NCBI RefSeq assembly: GCF_902150065.1
Contig: NC_043983.1
Coordinates: 16,561,821 to 16,625,820 of the forward strand
DNA length: 64,000 nt
From: Myripristis murdjan
Lineage: Eukaryota; Chordata; Actinopteri; Holocentriformes; Holocentridae
Reading direction: 5' to 3'
Made by a program: the position numbers and the translations under genes. The notes below the pieces were generated by a model, which saw only the letters and a list, made by a program, of their open reading frames with translations, was not told where the DNA came from and made no database searches. Within the stretch, counting starts at the first letter, position 1. Every line of letters starts with the position of its first letter. Below are positions 46,977 through 64,000 of this stretch, in pieces.

Positions 46977-48732
46977 CTAACTGCCCGCAGGATTCACGCT
47001 GGACTTTGTGGACGGGGAGCCGTCACCGTCTGTGTCTTTTGTCGATACTTGAGGAGAAGGGCCTGGAGCTGTGGGTGAGACAGAATTTACCATTAAAGGT
47101 TATGTTCATAAACAAGAAAACCATCTCAACCAGTGGCTCTCAAACTTTTTTCAATAATGTACCCCCTTTGAAATATATAAGCTCCTCCAGCACAGTGGAA
47201 AAAAAATAGAATAACAGTATGCAACCCAGCTGCATCAATGTCTAAAACAATGTCTCCCTGTTGTCAGCTGTATTGCTGCAACGTTTCAAAGACAAAATCA
47301 TTTTCTTGATTTTTGCCAGGCTTCCCAGAGTGAGCAAACGTTTTCACTTGACGACCACGGCAGCAGATTTAAACCAGAAACACACACATTTGAAACCTTC
47401 CAGAAACCTGGAGGGATTACTGAATATAAAATGTGATTTATCAAACTTGCACTCACATTGTTGTACTGAATTTATTGTAGCATAGGCTTATTATTTTAGG
47501 AAATATGCATGACTGGTATTTTTTAAATTTAACACTCAAAAAAAAAAAAAAACTCATGTACCCCCTGCAGTACTCCAACATTCCCCTAGGGGCGCATTTG
47601 AGAACCACTGGTCTAGAAGAACTACCATGAAATTGGTGGTCAGAGGTGAGTTGAGGTGTGTCACCTGACTGTTTGTGGCTCTCCAGCTGGGCCTCAGGCT
47701 GGTCGACCCACAGACGATGCTCTGGGTTGTTCAGGAGCGTCTTTCTGTGCCCACAGCTGAGGCACCGCACCACTGTGAAGCGTGTCTGGCTGTTTTTCCC
47801 TTTGAGAGAAAGGGAACACACTCAAAGTCAGCAATCCAAACATCACGCTAGGTTTGACACTGTAAATAAATATCACAGAGACAGCAGTGAATATGTTGTG
47901 ACTCCACATGGCACCGGGTTTGCCCTGTAAACTGCGTGGACAGTCGAGGTGACTTACGTCTTTGTCTTGAAGTAGCAGTGACACCTGGAACAAGCAACGA
48001 GCAGCACTTCTTGCACAAGGCTCTCTTCACTGATGGGTCTCTGCAGAGTAAACACAGGCACTAATCAACAGATGCTGAAACACCTGTTCACATGTGGACA
48101 GCTATTTACACAGGGACCTGAGGGCACTGAGACTGTGTCCACCCCGCCTACAGCTGCTGCAGCTCCCACAGCTTCTCTCTGATACACACTCAGATGTGTC
48201 TTTGGATGTAACAAGCAGGTAAGTGAGCATGCGCCAAGTATAAATGGGACAAAAACACAATCAAACGGGAATGAAAGCAAAATGCCTGGGTCAAAACCTA
48301 TTTTCAGTAACTGGATTAATGTGCAGCCACCTGGAAACCTGCAAAGCCAGTGGTTGACCTGGGGATCCAATAGTCAGGGAGGCTTTCCCATGCCCATGCC
48401 ATTCAAAATAATGTTAATAAGCAAGCATGAAATAAAAGGATTTTGGAAATATTAATGAGAGGGTCTTACTGTCTGAGCACTAAGCGTCTTGCAATGGTCT
48501 TCTGGGTGAAGCAGTAGAAACGGGCCAGCTCCACATTCTCCGGGTTTTGAGATAAAACACAATGTGCAGCCTGCAGAGGGGAATAATCATCATCATCAGG
48601 CCAGCTAAAATCTGTTAGTACCCCATACCCATCCCATGACGTGAATGATCATGGCCACAATTTGGATTCTTCTACCTGGTATAAGTAGTTCAGTCTCTGG
48701 TAGGCCTCCTTGTCTTTCACGGGTCCTGCCAT
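46977..48732 (-). CDS. rpp21: Ribonuclease P protein subunit p21
   Basis: This zinc-ribbon subunit of nuclear RNase P acts in tRNA 5' maturation. Exons 48676-48732, 48470-48570, 47958-48040, 47665-47799 and 46977-47068 join in phase to give 155 aa, against 154 in human. The N terminus MAGPVKDKEAYQRLNYLYQ and the block ENVELARFYCFTQKTIARRL are nearly human. The zinc ligands are CKKC (62-65) and CLSC (93-96), followed by HRKTLLNNPEHRLWVDQPEAQL. The last exon (APGPSPQVSTKD to VNPAGS) is variable, and was chosen because its acceptor (CACCCACAG), phase and length all fit. The 480-base hAT-type MITE at 47131-47610 sits in the last intron. Confidence is high for exons 1-4 and good for exon 5. Confidence 0.94.
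47131..47610. mobile_element. hAT-type MITE in the last intron of rpp21
   Basis: Left end CAGTGGCTCTCAAAC and right end ATTTGAGAACCACTG are imperfect inverted copies of the hAT terminus CAGTGGTTCTCAAA, with GTACCCCC words just inside both ends. The 8-base flanks (ATCTCAAC and GTCTAGAA) no longer match well, so it is an old insertion. No transposase gene. Confidence 0.75.
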
Positions 48733-49895
48733 TGACACACGATCACAAAAATAAAGCAGCAAGTTTGTTCTGTCGCTCTGATTTCAGCTGGTCTGTCTTC
48801 CTCATGGAGCCTCCTCTGTTTTACTTCCGGGTCACAACAGGGCTAGTTCCTTTTCCCAATGAGGTGCGCTCGTTTAAGGGCTCCTGTTCACGTGACGGGT
48901 GGACGAGGGCGGCGTCGTCGCGTGCCGAAAAAAAAAAAAAAAAAAAAAAAACAGTAAGCAAGACGGGGAAAGGGGTGTAGTGACGATTTGATGGGCTGAT
49001 TTTGTAATGGTTAGGGTCAGTAAATCCCGAAAGGCACAGGGAAGTCTTGGGGATGGAAATGTAAATAAGTAACTAAGTAAGTGAGTAAATAAATAAATAA
49101 ATAAAACCTAAAAAGCTGACACCTGCAAAGAAAAATGTAAATAAATAAAACAAGACAAACAGTTTAGATTTAGGAAGGGAAAATATCGCTTTCAATGACA
49201 ATAAAAATGTATATTAGCACATATTTACTGTGCTATGGGTTATATTATGCCCTCTAGGTTAAAGTGACATTTTAATCTTTTTCATGTCTTTGAGGCTTCA
49301 AGGTTCAGTGAAAAACAAAAAAACGTGTTACACAATATGTAAGAATATGGAATAAAGATATTTAGTTTTTAAAAAAAATTAGATAGATAAGTTGTTTTTG
49401 TTGTTGTTGTTTGTTTGTTTGTTTGTTTTTGTTTGTTTTGTTTTAACTGACTCTGCTCATAAACCCAGATATCTTATTTAGGTGGGTGCAATGCTGCAGT
49501 ATTAGTAAGTATTAGATAACAACAGGTGTTGGACCTGAGGCTCATAAGATTTCACAGCACCATCAAGTTTTGAGATGAAGTACTCCGCAAGCAAAATAAA
49601 TTGATAGGCTCAGTCATATATATTGATTAAATTCTCCAAGATAATCATCTTACCATTTAACCAGCATACATGAGCTGATATTGGCACTACAGTCTATGCG
49701 GCTTGTAATAGCTACATCATACACCTGCTAGCTCCAAACACACACTGAAGCTGCTCATTGGAAATTCATGGGTATGAAAGGTCATCGAAATCCTGTTCGA
49801 GTGGAAAAATCTCCCCCCTTGTTGGTTCAGAGAACCTGCGATTAATTTACACCAATCACTTTCACACCCAAGTCACAAAGGCAAGAATAGCTGCA
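48733..49895. other. rpp21 promoter region and intergenic
   Basis: The CpG-bearing rpp21 promoter is at 48733-48930. It is followed by a poly-A run (48928-48951), AAAT repeats (49080-49110) and a TTTG tandem (49395-49440). No gene between rpp21 and the pak2 3' UTR. Confidence 0.5.
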
Positions 49896-49901
49896 TTTAT
49901 T
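49896..49901 (-). promoter_or_regulatory. Candidate pak2 polyadenylation signal
   Basis: AATAAA on the minus strand about 1.03 kb after the pak2 stop. The interval 49902-50931 is then 3' UTR, and it includes a poly-A run at about 50563-50582. Confidence 0.4.
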
Positions 49902-50931
49902 TGAGTGCGCAGACAAGGTTGTTAGTTGTCCAGAAAGAAAAAGAAACAGTCAATATACATTGCCTTTACCTACAGCCTTCGACAGCTAACCAGTACGATA
50001 TAACCACTCTTTTTACGGCTAATCTTAAAGTACACAATATACACATGAGGAAAGCGCATTTGTTTAGCTACGGTCCAGAATAACACAAAGGACAGAGTTC
50101 AACATACAATACTCACTTTTAATAAGAACAATAGAGAAGAAAGTATAAACCCTGTCAATCTAACATTTAATTTGCCTGTAAGGTGCACCTCTGCTATCAA
50201 TAGACTAATGACACAGGGTAAAACACTGGTACAGTAGGTGTGGCAATCCTTTAACGTTATCGTCATGATCACAATACATAAAGTTAAAGGTGATGAATGT
50301 ACTGAAAGTGTTTCCTATAACAGATAAAGAGAAATCTCTGTAAAACGGGGGTCAATGTGGGAATAACAAGAGTTTTCATTGAATGAGACCCATTATATAA
50401 TAACAAGGGGGACACGTATGAAATTCAAGTATCAAAAGAACTAAGACACTGACAAGCTGAAAAAAGTAAATTACAAAGGTAGTAAAAATCACGGGAAAAG
50501 AAACATTGACACAATCAACAATACATTAGGCAACATTTTGCATTTGTTTAAGGCAGTTGATTTAAAAAAAAAAAAAAAAAAAACTACATCGAACTAGGCA
50601 TCTTCTTCATTCCAAGTTAAATATAAGCCTAGCCCTAACTTGACACCAAAAAGTTTTGTTGTACAAAATATCTAAGCCTGACCCTGAAACTAAGCACTTA
50701 CGTTTGACTTGTCTTCTGACGTCTGAGTGAGAATAGAGTTCATATGGACAGCGGTGGGGTTGTGCTCTATATTTTTGGTCTTCTTCACAGTGAGGTTTGT
50801 CAGGGCTTACAAGGCTGGTGCATCAAGAGCGGGGAGGCCACTCTCAGCCTATTGTCTGGCACAAAACCTAAATCGTTGGCACAGATCTGTGCACAGCATG
50901 GGAAGGCAGGGTAGTTTGTTTGTTTGTTTGA

Positions 50932-57458
<6,527 letters not shown>

Positions 57459-58659
57459 GGCTACGGGTTGCTGGGAGCCTCACGGGGCTACGAGGCGGGG
57501 GAGCACGATGGGCGAGGCTGGAGAGGGCGACAGGTCAGCAGGGAGTGAGGCAACGCTCACATCAGCAAGATACAGATGTGCTGCTGCACCACGGGAGGTT
57601 GGACAGAAGATGCCAGCAGAACAGAAGCACCAGGTGATAGCTGGAGAAAAATCAAAGATATAAACAATCAAATATATATATGAAATATAAACAAAATAAT
57701 AATGCTATTAACACAGCATACTGCAGTAATAATCAGAGAACTACTCTCACCCCTTAAAACCAAGCCAATATAAGGCCATGTGCCACTGATACAAAAAAAT
57801 GTACTTTTTCTTTCTATCCAAATTCCTTATCAGCCTGATTTCACGGATTATTACACCATTCACCAGAAAAATGAAAGTGAAGTGAGCTATTGTAGTGTTG
57901 GTTTATGATGATACCTGTGTTCTCTTTTATTAGCGAGTGATTTAAAACCACTGGTTTATAGTATGGAAATCATTAGTTGATAGGTAAAAATGACAAACAC
58001 TTGCTGATTACAAATATGCTGAGACCACTATGATCTGCTTTCTTTTATCTGTTCTTATCACTATAAAATTAATACTTTAGGTTGTTTTTGTTTGGCTGGC
58101 GGTCAGACTGAAGCAGCAATCTGAAAACACGATGAATACAAAACTCATCAGCTATGAGAATAAACAACGGGTGGTTTAAGCTGCAAGCTTGGTAAAAAAA
58201 AAAAAAAAAAAAAAATTACACCGATAAACTAACCTCCAAGGAGACTGAGAGCAGGGACAACAAATTTTAGTTTGAGGACCACAATTGTCACAAAGCAGCT
58301 GCAGAGCAAACAGTTAATCCAATGCACTTTCGGCATATAGTTTCTCTATGGACCTCCCAAAAGTAGGCTGAAAATGTTGAGCAAAAACTGGTTTTCTCTT
58401 CTGTGTCCTATCCTGAATGTGAGGTCAACCTAGACGGGCGAGGAGAAAGTCTGCAGCTCTATCGTCTGAGGAGAGTAAATAACTTTTCTTTCAGTGCAGC
58501 TGATGCTCAGACGAGCAGCGGATAACAGTTCAGGGCTTCTCAAGTCACTTTCACGCCAGAAAAATACCGACATAATTACGCTCTGTTCACCAGCTACCAA
58601 GACATTTGTGTCCTACAGTGAAACAATACCATTCAAGTGACACCAATGTACAACCACTC

Positions 58660-58790
58660 ATAGCGGCTAGGAAGCTAACGTTAGCATTACTTGGCCAACA
58701 AGTGTGCTATAAGCTAACGTTAGCATGACAGCTACAGGCTACTAACTGTTATTGCTTGCAAACGTGAGAGATTAAAGCTAACGTTATAAC
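58660..58790. repeat. Cluster of GCTAACGTTAGC-type palindromes upstream of pak2
   Basis: AAGCTAACGTTAGCAT occurs twice exactly (58672-58687 and 58711-58726), and AAGCTAACGTTA once more at 58775-58786. The cluster lies in the presumed pak2 promoter region. The same palindrome occurs near the tmem205 first exon. Confidence 0.7.
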
Positions 58791-59754
58791 TATCTAACCA
58801 GTGAACCAAAGCGTGGGTTCCCTATTTAAAAATCAAGTTTTACAAGGGGTGTCTCAAACAACACTAAAAGAGTTGCCCAGTAACAAACTACCCAGTAGAA
58901 ATTCGCTTTATTTGCAGGCTAATGAAGACGACGCAGGACCCGCAAAGCTCACCGGAGACTCCACACCAGTCAAACTTGAATAACGTTACAACTTGTCTCT
59001 TTGCTCCTCGACGCTGGGGAAAAACCCTTGTAAATCCTTAAAAAGTACTTGTTGTGTGTTGTAGGGCCTATGTGGTACACCGCGAGTACAAATAACTTAG
59101 TAAAAACGTGATTTAAACTATTTACAGTGCAACTTTTCTTCTGTCTTTTCGGCCCTTGGATAATTCCGCTATGGCGAAGGGGAAGCGGAACTACCGACCC
59201 AGCCCTAGTGGATACGACAAATGTCTCAAATGAATGGTGTGTGGCCTGGCTTCTGCACCCTAAAAGTACACCCAGTCCGCTGGAGATGCTTGTTTTAGAA
59301 GCTTAGCTGCATTAATGCCCGTTTTGTGGCGTTTAGACAGTACGAAAGAGTAAAGCGTGTTGAAACTTCAGAAGTTGAATGCTTTCGAAATGCATTATAG
59401 GTAATGTAGTTCAAGCGCTGGAGCCGGTTGCATACAAAGGAGAACAACCAAGCAGCCAGGATGACCAGAGGTGGAAGTGACTCATTACATTCACCCATGT
59501 TGTTGTAATGGAGTAGCTTTAATGTGTACTTGTACCTTTTTGAGTATTTTTCTTTAAGTCGGTAATTTTACATAAGTACATTTTTGCTTGAGCATTGTAC
59601 TTCACTACATTTTAGATCACATCCATAACAGAGAACAAATGATCAGTGGCAGACTATGTAACCTTTCACAATGAACGCCCAGTCAGCAAAGATGAAGACA
59701 GGAATCTGCTTCTACTCTGTTGGCTCTACTTTTTGTCATTTCCACATTCACAAT

Positions 59755-59982
59755 AAAAGGTGCATGATGAAAAAGACAGCAAGGACCATTTAGACTCAAC
59801 TGGTAAAAAATGTGGAATAAGTGTGGAAAAGGGGGAAAATATCAGTGACTTGACCTGGCAATGAGAACCATGTAGACTCAGCCATCATTTTATGTGCTTA
59901 CTCCACATTTTTCAGTTGAGTCTACAGGGTCCTCACTTCAATCAGCCCTTGGCAGTTTTGTGGAATGCACCTTTAAAAGAAT
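59755..59982. mobile_element. Imperfect palindromic element, probable MITE relic
   Basis: AAAGGTGCAT at the left and ATGCACCTTT at the right are reversed copies. Inside them TTTAGACTCAACTGGTAAAA and the reverse of CATTTTTCAGTTGAGTCTAC pair with a few mismatches. This indicates arms of roughly 90 bases. The superfamily is unclear. Confidence 0.5.
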
Positions 59983-60316
59983 GTAGTTTGAATCGTATTC
60001 ACTGCATGGGAAAGATCACACCTAACAGAGCTACTGTTTTTAAATGAGCTACTTTTTACTTTAACTACAGGAGATTTTTAGTAGCAGTACTTCTACTTGT
60101 ACTGCAGTAAAAGCAAAGTCACAGTACTTGTACTCGAGTAGCCATATGTAGTACTTTTTGAGATTATTTGAAATGTAAATTAGATTAAATAGCCTACATC
60201 TGTGCTGCATCTTGACTTCCTGCTACTCCATTACTGCTGTTATGTAGATTATCCTGACAAGGGATAAAAACCTGAGAACACCACCCACAAAAACCTTAGT
60301 ATTACAGGATTCATAG

Positions 60317-60322
60317 TTTATT
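60317..60322 (-). promoter_or_regulatory. Candidate pigx polyadenylation signal
   Basis: AATAAA on the minus strand about 165 bases after the pigx stop codon. Confidence 0.5.
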
Positions 60323-60486
60323 TACGCGGATTATTTAAAACATTATCTACAAATCCAACAGTGTCCAGTAGTGCAATGCAAAATCTGCAGAATCAAGTGA
60401 TTTTATTAAACAACAACAAAACCCTGTGCCATGATGCTGTGTTCATGGTTCATATCCAAGTTGTTTAATACAAGATGCAGTGACAA

Positions 60487-63400
60487 TCAGTGTGTAAACA
60501 GTTGATGTTTCCAAACGGTTTTTGCCAGTGCCACACAGCACACCAGTGTCACCAGCAGAGTTGCACTGCATACAGGGATCACCAACAACCCATCACCAAC
60601 TGGAAGCTGGAAACTGGCCTGGCCCTGTAGGATATGGGATTTGGGAGTGACAAAAGGAAGTCAAACTGTAAACTGTAAAATGAGAATAATAAAAATATGA
60701 CAATGTTTCCAATCAATGCAGCCCCAAATTTTGTAAAGACCTTGAGTATCACCTGCTTATGCTGGATTCGAGCCCACTGACATATACTTGAGTTGTCGGC
60801 AGTGCAAGGGGCGTCCACAATCGTATGAGGGTCCAAGTAGCTGAGCTGTGTACCTTAAAGGGAGGAAGAGTTTTAGATTTAGGCAAACAAACACTTTGTT
60901 TTCTGGACATCACTAGTAATTGGCTGCACTGGCTACTTTTTCCAGTCTGTGTTTGCAGAAACAACTATGAAATGTCTTCAATTGTAATGGGAACCAAAAA
61001 TCAGCTCAGAATGTATAGTGTAGGTCATTTTGTTGTGAAATGACAGAATATTAATATTGTACTTATAGTTCTTGTTCTTGAACAACAAAACACTGAGAAT
61101 AGCTGCCACCTCCATCTGACCCCACATTTCACTGATTATTTTACAAAGGCCTGGACTCACCCAGCCTTGACTTTGAGATTTTCTAACAACCAATAAATTG
61201 AATTGGAAAGAAAATGCACTGAATATATACTGCAGCTAGGGCCAAGCAAAATGTACAGAATCAAATACCACAAAATTTTTACTAAATATTTCAATGTCGA
61301 TATTTTCAGCATTTTTAATGAGATGACTATAGGTGCTTTTACAAAATATTTACCCAGTGATATTTTTGATAAATATTAGTAATGTGGATTTGATGACCAA
61401 ACAGGTAGAACACCTTGAGCAGTCTGAGATCGCAATATTACAATATCCAAAATCTCAGATGATATTTAGTCTTATATCACAATATCGATATGGTATCAAT
61501 ATAATTTCCACCCTAAGTGGAGTTTTATACCGGGTCAGTGCATAAATACAGTCGAGCTGAGCATTATGCTTTATTAATTTAATCATTGTTGTCATTTTAT
61601 GTAGTGACCACTTGTTTGTTATGAATCTCATTTGCATGAATGCATATACAACTTTTATGCTGCTATTTATGCGATTTGAGAGACAGTTCTACATTTGTCC
61701 CATATCTGTCACCTTTTGGGCCTAAGCTATGATTCAAACTGAGTTTTTAATGCTAAAAATATTTGAAATCATATAATCATTAGCTGTACAACACTGAACT
61801 ATACTTTTTGTAGTTTTAGATAATATTGAGACGCAAGGACAATGTTCATTTTAATTTCACACTGAAACACTGGCATATATCAATCTGAATCTCAGTGATT
61901 CACCTGCTTGTTTCTTAGTTATTACCAGACATTCCCTCAGTTTATTCACTCTCTTTTCACAGCACTCTCTTTTGAAAAACTTATCATATTAAGTTATGTC
62001 TTAGAGTTTCCAAATACACATGGTTAACAAAGACATAATAAATACTGAATACAAGTAGCAGTATACAAAGTAGATACAAACAGAGTAACAGAGTAAACAT
62101 GAGTAAATGAAGTATGAAATGAAGATTAAATGAACTATTTTAGCAATCAAACAGCTTTCAGTGCAGCCCTTTAACTCAATTACCCTTTGACAGAAAGGAG
62201 TATAGTACATGTTCAAACAGCTCAGCTAAGGTAAATCTTGACCAGAGGATTCATTCTTCACTCCTTCATTTCACTCCCCAGTTATCAATATCGGATCCCA
62301 AAGTTGTGCATCAGTCAGGGTCGGCACAAAGATCACAAGCGAGGAGCAGAGATCTAGGTTTATTAGCAGAAGAGTTTGGTGTTTTGGGATAAACTGGTGT
62401 CTGGAGCTGATTTTGAGAACAGGAAGAGAGTGAATATGTTTTAAGAAAACAAAAATGTGACTACTTACATTTGCCCGTACGCAGCAGCAACTCAGGAGGG
62501 TCTAAGTCAATAGATGTGAACTTTTTACCATCAAAAGAGGGTTCATGGTAGCGGCCATGGACCGGGACTGTAACTTTTAGGAGTCTGGGAATTCGTCCAT
62601 GCAGAGCGGGAAACACAAAAGCGACCAGTCCCACAGTCTTGTGAGCAGGAACCTCAAGGTCAATGGCTGAATCTAGTAACACCTTGCAGTTATTAAAAAA
62701 AAAAGACATAAAAAAGAAAAAATAGATCAGAGCGGCTTGTAATATTTCATTCATCAGAGCCATGGTGCTATGATGCCACTCAGCTGCTTGGAGTCTTTGA
62801 TAGAACTGCAACAACATTTCATTTCATCATTAAATTTCAGGTTCACCTGCCAGTCAGTGTGCTCGCTTAGTGATGCAAGTTGGTAAGGATCAACGTAGAT
62901 CCCTCGGGGCCATTTATGAACCACCAGAGCTTGAAGGTCACTGGGCCCATCAGGACTGAACTCCACAGTGGTTACCACATCCCTTTAAATAATTAAGTCA
63001 TCATCAGAGTCATTGAAAACTTTAGTGACTGATATTGATGCTATTTATGTTCTCTGTCTAAGAAAATCCCCTCATACTACCTGTGGAAACCCTTTTTGTC
63101 GATCTCCACTGACACTGATGTTGATGTCAGACTCTGCCTCAGAAGACCACACATGCTCTCAGCCTTCTCATCTAAAAATGTATTTCATATGAGCAAACAT
63201 TTTGAAATTAAATTAGTTGGTAATAAAACATTTATAACTAAAATCTGGGTTTGTCTTTTGCCCATTTAAGAAAATATTTAAAAGGCTTTGCGTGCAATAA
63301 AATCTTGGGGCAAGGGAAACAAATAACAGGTAAAATGAATAAAACTAAAGCTATTTTTAGGGAGCACGGAGGCATACATAAATTATTTATATTGTTATTG

Positions 63401-63591
63401 TTATTGTTAATAACACTTTATTTAACTCTTTGGAAGTATCAGCGCGGGAAATCCTCTCCACTCCAATCAGAAACCTAGTGCTAAAATTTCTAATATTCAT
63501 TTTTAGAAATTCAAACGAACAGCATACCGTTTTCGGTCCGACAGTAGCATGTCGATAAACAGGCCAATGTGAAAAAAAGCAAAAAATACAT
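60487..63591 (-). CDS. pigx: GPI mannosyltransferase I subunit PIG-X, 6 exons
   Basis: PIG-X stabilises the catalytic PIG-M in the ER-lumen enzyme that adds the first mannose to GPI precursors. Exons 63528-63591, 63081-63171, 62847-62982, 62469-62682, 60753-60853 and 60487-60624 join in phase to give 247 aa. A signal peptide (MYFLLFFTLACLSTCYC) is followed by a luminal domain with the family-like blocks LVVHKWPRGIYVDPYQL, VHGRYHEPSF and IDLDPPELLLRTGKC. A single membrane segment (about residues 213-237, LLVIPVCSATLLVTLVCC) ends in a short cytosolic tail KTVWKHQLFTH. This is the type I topology of the family. In human it is also a close neighbour of PAK2, which supports the call. The interval between exons 4 and 5 is 1.6 kb without other genes. 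Confidence 0.93.
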
Positions 63592-64000
63592 GAAAACCCC
63601 AGTTGAGAACCACAAACAGTGCTTTTATTCCCAGTAAACTTCTTCTCTTTAGCTAAACGGTAACCAGACACACCGTGAATCCCACTTCCTCTTAGGAATT
63701 GTTTACGGAAGAGAGCCCTGAAGGACCCTTTTGTAGTTTGTGGTAGCTGTCATAGTGCCAGGTCAAAAAAAGATTTAAAAACAGACTTTGAACGAAACTG
63801 TTAAGTCGATGGGAACCTGTGGAAATTGTATGCTAAATCAAACAATTACACTGATCATAATCCGTCATCAAAACATTATAACGCGACTGTGTGAGCATTT
63901 TAAAATATTGACAGTAATTCTACTCAGCCATCGGCGCATACTGAAGGGTCCGACATCGGTGACCAAGGCAACGTTTTCTGATTCTTAGCTTTGTGAAAAC
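63592..64000. other. pigx upstream region
   Basis: Contains the presumed pigx promoter. An open plus-strand frame at 63788-63988 has no recognisable product. The window ends before any neighbouring gene can be identified. Confidence 0.4.

Larger units (their letters stand above)
57480..60316. other. pak2 upstream region and pak2/pigx intergenic
   Basis: Contains the presumed pak2 first intron and promoter (57.5-59.2 kb), with a poly-A run at 58195-58215. It also holds a 20-codon open frame MAKGKRNYRPSPSGYDKCLK at 59171-59233 of unknown meaning, and an imperfect palindromic element at about 59755-59980. No further gene is recognised. Confidence 0.45.

Noticed and set aside
59171-59233. 20-codon frame MAKGKRNYRPSPSGYDKCLK in a CpG-bearing region
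   Set aside because: Too short, with no splice donor or homologue I recognise. It may be an upstream frame of an unseen transcript but cannot be supported.

Overview
This is a piece of a ray-finned fish (teleost) nuclear genome, probably a spiny-rayed (percomorph) species. The evidence is vertebrate multi-exon genes with GT-AG introns, very frequent CA/GA/CT microsatellites, fish-type DNA-transposon relics, and the GCTAACGTTAGC palindrome near several promoters. I found eleven protein-coding genes, no rRNA, tRNA or CRISPR array, and no virus-like element. Exon boundaries below were derived by hand from splice signals and reading-phase agreement, and the summed phases close correctly for every gene except the uncertain tail of barttin. 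LAYOUT, 0-28 kb (corresponds to human 1p32 PCSK9-BSND-TMEM61-DHCR24): pcsk9 (minus, 12 exons, 673 aa); bsnd/barttin (minus); two tandem TMEM61-like two-pass membrane genes (both minus); a Tc1 transposon relic; dhcr24 (plus, 9 exons, 516 aa); tmem205 (plus, 188 aa). PCSK9 and DHCR24 both belong to cholesterol control, and both have promoter motifs that fit SREBP/NF-Y regulation: an SRE-like site upstream of pcsk9 and three CCAAT boxes upstream of dhcr24. LAYOUT, 28-44 kb: a 5.5 kb gene-poor stretch with a young-looking palindromic Tc1-type MITE, then slc35d1 (minus, 12 exons, 323 aa), then an unrecognised 477-aa gene (minus) with a GC-AG intron and an RFX X-box at its likely promoter, which suggests a ciliary or spermatogenic role. 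LAYOUT, 44-64 kb: aqp12 (plus, 3 exons, 279 aa), rpp21 (minus, 5 exons, 155 aa) with a hAT-type MITE in its last intron, pak2 (minus, 14 coding exons, 529 aa) and pigx (minus, 6 exons, 247 aa). PAK2 and PIGX are also close neighbours at human 3q29, so the window joins blocks that lie on different human chromosomes. I see no exotic system. The most interesting items are the tandem barttin/TMEM61-like family, the orphan gene with its X-box, and the conserved-looking pcsk9 sterol element.
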